Assembly: GCA_002304935.1 (NCBI GenBank)
Contig: DBPS01000056.1
Span: 35,880-43,451 of the forward strand
DNA length: 7,572 nt
Direction: 5' to 3'
Source: Candidatus Humimicrobium oleiphilum
Lineage (GTDB): Bacteria; Actinomycetota; Humimicrobiia; Humimicrobiales; Humimicrobiaceae
The notes under the pieces are model-generated. The model was not told where the DNA came from, made no database searches, and worked only from the letters and a program-made list of their open reading frames with translations. Every line of letters begins with the position of its first letter. The stretch's first letter is position 1. Position numbers and translations under genes: made by a program. Positions 6,048-7,572 of this stretch are shown one piece after another.

Positions 6048-6998
6048 ATGCTGAATATTTATAAGACAGATCAGGTTACTTTTGAAACAAAGGTAACAGA
6101 TAAAATCGAAAAGGGATGCTGGGTGTTTTTAAAAGACCCCTCAGAAGCAGAGATCGAGAAGGTTTCAGCTGAGGGCAGATTTTCAATTGATTTTCTCAAA
6201 GCAGCTCTTGACCGTGAGGAAAGTTCGCGTATAGAAATAGAAGAAGAAGAAACACTAATAATACTGGACGTCCCTTTGATCACTTTTATTGAAAAATTTA
6301 ATGAGAAATCAGTGCAGTACAATACAATACCTATAGGAATTGTATTAAATGATGACATAATCGTAACTGTCTGCCTTGTTGACACAAAGATAATAGATGA
6401 TTTTATAATGAAAAAAGTAAAAGGATTTTTTACTTTTAAGAAGTCAAGATTCATATTGCAGATTCTTTTGAGAATAGCCAACTATTATCTCAGATATTTG
6501 AAACAAATCGATAAGACAAGCCAGATAATTGAAACTTCACTGCACAGATCTATGAAAAACAAAGAACTGATTCAGCTTCTTTCCCTGGAAAAAAGCCTTG
6601 TATACTTCTCAACTTCTTTAAAAGCAAATGGTTCTGTTCTTGAAAAACTAATGAAACTGAAATTCATAAAACAATATCCTGAGGATGAAGACTTGCTGGA
6701 AGATGCAATAATTGAAAACAAGCAGGCCATAGAGATGGCCAGCATATATAGCAATATTTTAACTGGGACGATGGATGCCTTTGCTTCTATTATTAATAAT
6801 AATTTAAGCACTGTCATGAAAATACTTACATCAATAACCATTGTGATGGCTGTGCCGACTATTATAGCCAGCTTCTGGGGTATGAATGTCCCGGTACCTT
6901 TTACAGAATTCAAGTTTGGTTTTTTAATTATTATAATAATCACAGGTTCAATCGCAGCAATAGTCACCTACTTGCTCGCAAAGAAAAATATGTTTTAG
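6048..6998 (+). CDS. CorA-family divalent metal ion transporter
   Basis: This 316-residue inner-membrane protein is of normal length for the CorA/MIT family, pentameric channels for Mg2+ (some members Co2+, Ni2+ or Zn2+). The N-terminal start (MLNIYKT, GCWVFLKDPSEAEIE) and the DFLKAALDREESSRIE segment (48-63) match the cytoplasmic alpha/beta domain. A long helical stalk follows (about 120-255), then membrane segment 1 (about 258-277), the selectivity signature GMN at 278-280 (FWGMN), a short periplasmic loop and membrane segment 2 (about 291-311) ending in AKKNMF. The loop reads VPVPFTEFKF and lacks the common MPEL-type acidic end. No SD precedes the ATG, but family alignment supports this start. 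A large hairpin follows the stop. Confidence 0.93.
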   Translation: MLNIYKTDQVTFETKVTDKIEKGCWVFLKDPSEAEIEKVSAEGRFSIDFLKAALDREESSRIEIEEEETLIILDVPLITFIEKFNEKSVQYNTIPIGIVLNDDIIVTVCLVDTKIIDDFIMKKVKGFFTFKKSRFILQILLRIANYYLRYLKQIDKTSQIIETSLHRSMKNKELIQLLSLEKSLVYFSTSLKANGSVLEKLMKLKFIKQYPEDEDLLEDAIIENKQAIEMASIYSNILTGTMDAFASIINNNLSTVMKILTSITIVMAVPTIIASFWGMNVPVPFTEFKFGFLIIIIITGSIAAIVTYLLAKKNMF

Positions 6999-7007
6999 AT
7001 TTTGAGT

Positions 7008-7076
7008 AAAAAAACCCTGCATATTTTATAAATTTAAAATCATTATAAGTGTATAAATTTATTATTTTTTGCAGGG
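7008..7076 (-). terminator. Hairpin with T tract downstream of the tiny lysine-rich ORF; may also end the CorA gene
   Basis: CCCTGCA (7015-7021) pairs with TGCAGGG (7070-7076), and inside it ATAAATTT (7028-7035) pairs with AAATTTAT (7055-7062). Read on the minus strand, the outer stem ends in GGG and runs straight into seven T residues (complement of 7008-7014), as in an intrinsic terminator. The long internal region is atypical. On the plus strand the stem is followed only by AAACATTTTT, so bidirectional use is less certain. Confidence 0.5.
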
Positions 7077-7091
7077 AAACATTTTTATATA

Positions 7092-7130
7092 TTATTTTTT
7101 CTTGGTTTTGCCTTTAGCCTTTGTTGCCAT
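7092..7130 (-). CDS. Candidate 12-residue lysine-rich microprotein
   Basis: The minus strand encodes MATKAKGKTKKK followed by TAA. Six of the 12 residues are lysine, and its GC-containing codons (GCA, ACA, GCT, GGC, ACC) stand out from the A/T-rich surroundings. An SD-like GGGG lies 5 nt before the ATG (7136-7139), a TATAAT with TTGGTT 16 nt further up lies about 22 nt before that ATG, and a hairpin plus T tract follows the stop. Together these look like a complete small transcription unit. I recognise no family; it could be a microprotein or an ORF inside a non-coding RNA. An ORF this short can arise by chance. Confidence 0.35.
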   Translation of the reverse strand: MATKAKGKTKKK

Positions 7131-7151
7131 TTTTACCCCATGGAATTAATT

Positions 7152-7179
7152 ATTATAATTAGCAATATTCTATAACCAA
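7152..7179 (-). promoter_or_regulatory. Promoter candidate for the tiny lysine-rich ORF
   Basis: On the minus strand, -35 TTGGTT (complement of 7174-7179) is 16 nt from a consensus -10 TATAAT (complement of 7152-7157). Expected transcription start is near 7145, leaving a leader of about 15 nt that contains the GGGG site. Confidence 0.4.
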
Positions 7180-7253
7180 AATATTAATTGTAAATATGGA
7201 TTTATATAAATTAATAATTATTTTTTTAAAAGTGTTTTCAAGGGTTTAAAACC

Positions 7254-7264
7254 GGCAGTTTGCC
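7254..7264. other. Small GC-rich hairpin GGCA-GTT-TGCC
   Basis: A 4-bp perfect inverted repeat with a 3-nt loop forms one of the few GC-containing spots in this gap. It lies upstream of the TTGACA promoter candidate. Role unknown. Confidence 0.3.
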
Positions 7265-7275
7265 ATGTAGATGAC

Positions 7276-7304
7276 AATTACAAATATTAACTTGACATGT
7301 AATT
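7276..7304. promoter_or_regulatory. Inverted repeat AATTACA/TGTAATT bracketing a -35 box
   Basis: AATTACA (7276-7282) and TGTAATT (7298-7304) form a 7-bp inverted repeat with a 15-nt spacer that contains the TTGACA hexamer at 7292-7297. The arrangement is operator-like, but the arms are AT-rich and may be chance. Confidence 0.3.
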
Positions 7305-7320
7305 TTTATTTCTATAAAAT
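7292..7320 (+). promoter_or_regulatory. Sigma-70-type promoter with perfect TTGACA
   Basis: TTGACA (7292-7297) is followed after 17 nt by TAAAAT (7315-7320), or after 15 nt by TATAAA (7313-7318). It is the only perfect -35 I found at good spacing. No ORF follows; downstream are a hairpin and then tRNA-Met, about 145 nt after the expected start. Confidence 0.55.
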
Positions 7321-7333
7321 TCATATTTACTTC

Positions 7334-7391
7334 AAGGATATTTAAAATCATTTTATTACTGGTCCTTAATTATTGCTGATTAAATATCCTT
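7334..7391 (+). ncRNA. Hairpin region downstream of the TTGACA promoter: candidate small RNA or tRNA leader
   Basis: AAGGATATTTAA (7334-7345) pairs perfectly with TTAAATATCCTT (7380-7391). TCA 7348-7350 with TGA 7377-7379 extends the stem past a 2-nt bulge, leaving a 26-nt loop. It begins about 7 nt after the predicted transcription start. T-rich DNA from about 7416 to 7445 follows and could end a short transcript. I match it to no known RNA family. Confidence 0.35.
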
Positions 7392-7451
7392 TGGTCTAAA
7401 GATAACAGGTATAATTTTATTTTTTGTTTTTTTATTTTATTTTTATAATTT

Positions 7452-7460
7452 TGATATAAT
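7452..7460 (+). promoter_or_regulatory. Extended -10 promoter of tRNA-Met
   Basis: TGATATAAT is a perfect extended -10 (TGnTATAAT) ending 10 nt before the tRNA, which predicts a start near 7467. No -35 of quality is present, as often seen with extended -10 promoters. Confidence 0.6.
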
Positions 7461-7470
7461 ATAGTTTCGT

Positions 7471-7547
7471 GGCGGTGTAGCTCAGGTGGTTAGAGCGCAC
7501 GGTTCATACCCGTGTTGTCATTGGTTCGACTCCAATCACCGCTACCA
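7471..7547 (+). tRNA. tRNA-Met (CAT), elongator type
   Basis: The acceptor pairs 7471-7477 with 7537-7543 (with G-U as first pair). The anticodon stem CACGG/CCGTG (7498-7502, 7510-7514) holds loop TTCATAC with anticodon CAT at 7505-7507, the T arm is 7520-7536, the discriminator is A7544 and CCA is at 7545-7547. It is not the initiator: the first pair is not the C-A mismatch, and the anticodon stem lacks the three G-C pairs. The TTCATAC loop fits elongator Met better than the lysidine-type tRNA-Ile2. Confidence 0.95.
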
Positions 7548-7572
7548 GGATTTTTTTATTAACATAAATACA

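Noticed and set aside
6071..6967. Two long minus-strand ORFs opposite the CorA gene (6071-6481 and 6572-6967)
   Set aside because: They are antisense to a well-supported CorA coding region, show no SD or recognisable domain, and have the hydrophobic composition expected of antisense membrane-protein codons.
7471..7547. Initiator tRNA-fMet or tRNA-Ile2 reading of the CAT tRNA
   Set aside because: It has no C1-A72 mismatch, no three G-C pairs in the anticodon stem, and its TTCATAC loop is typical of elongator Met.
1..7572. Defence island, toxin-antitoxin, prophage or biosynthetic cluster
   Set aside because: No nuclease, helicase, antitoxin, integrase, structural phage protein or synthase is present; the six main genes are ordinary single-function families.

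Overview
This is an AT-rich bacterial window (roughly 30% G+C by eye). It is bounded by tRNA genes: the 3' part of a tRNA-Tyr and a complete tRNA-Thr on the left, and an elongator tRNA-Met on the right. All three encode their CCA ends, and the genes use the standard bacterial code. The Tyr-Thr...Met order resembles the tRNA run that precedes rpmG-secE-nusG in many Gram-positive and actinobacterial genomes. That similarity, plus apparent leaderless genes, hints at a low-GC actinobacterial or Firmicute-like lineage. This is inference only; no ribosomal marker is present.

Layout: tRNA-Tyr (partial) and tRNA-Thr; a 28-bp tandem repeat that starts inside the tRNA-Thr 3' end; a secreted DUF4214-SGNH hydrolase (minus); a divergent regulatory gap of about 317 bp with a perfect 20-bp direct repeat; a HemG-like flavodoxin (plus), whose stop codon overlaps that of a convergent LOG/TIGR00730 family protein (minus); upstream of the latter, a cytoplasmic PAS-PAS-GGDEF-HD-GYP cyclic-di-GMP enzyme (minus); divergent from it, a UbiE/MenG-type methyltransferase (plus); a CorA-family metal transporter (plus); then about 470 bp without a conventional gene; then tRNA-Met. 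The last gap is not empty. On the minus strand it carries a promoter-like site, an SD-like site, a 12-codon lysine-rich ORF and a hairpin with a T tract. On the plus strand it carries a TTGACA promoter candidate followed by a 12-bp-stem hairpin, and then an extended -10 promoter for tRNA-Met.

The protein genes look like separate transcription units, not one pathway. The loose links are quinone/haem chemistry (HemG-like flavodoxin and UbiE-like methyltransferase) and signalling (the c-di-GMP enzyme). Translation signals are of two kinds. The SGNH, flavodoxin and LOG genes have clear Shine-Dalgarno sites. The c-di-GMP enzyme and the methyltransferase have none, but each has a -10-like hexamer ending exactly 6 nt before its ATG, the geometry of leaderless transcripts. 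No transposase, integrase, CRISPR array or toxin-antitoxin pair was found. The items most worth follow-up are the tiny lysine-rich ORF unit, the leaderless divergent pair, and the possibility that the whole segment sits inside an ancestral tRNA cluster.
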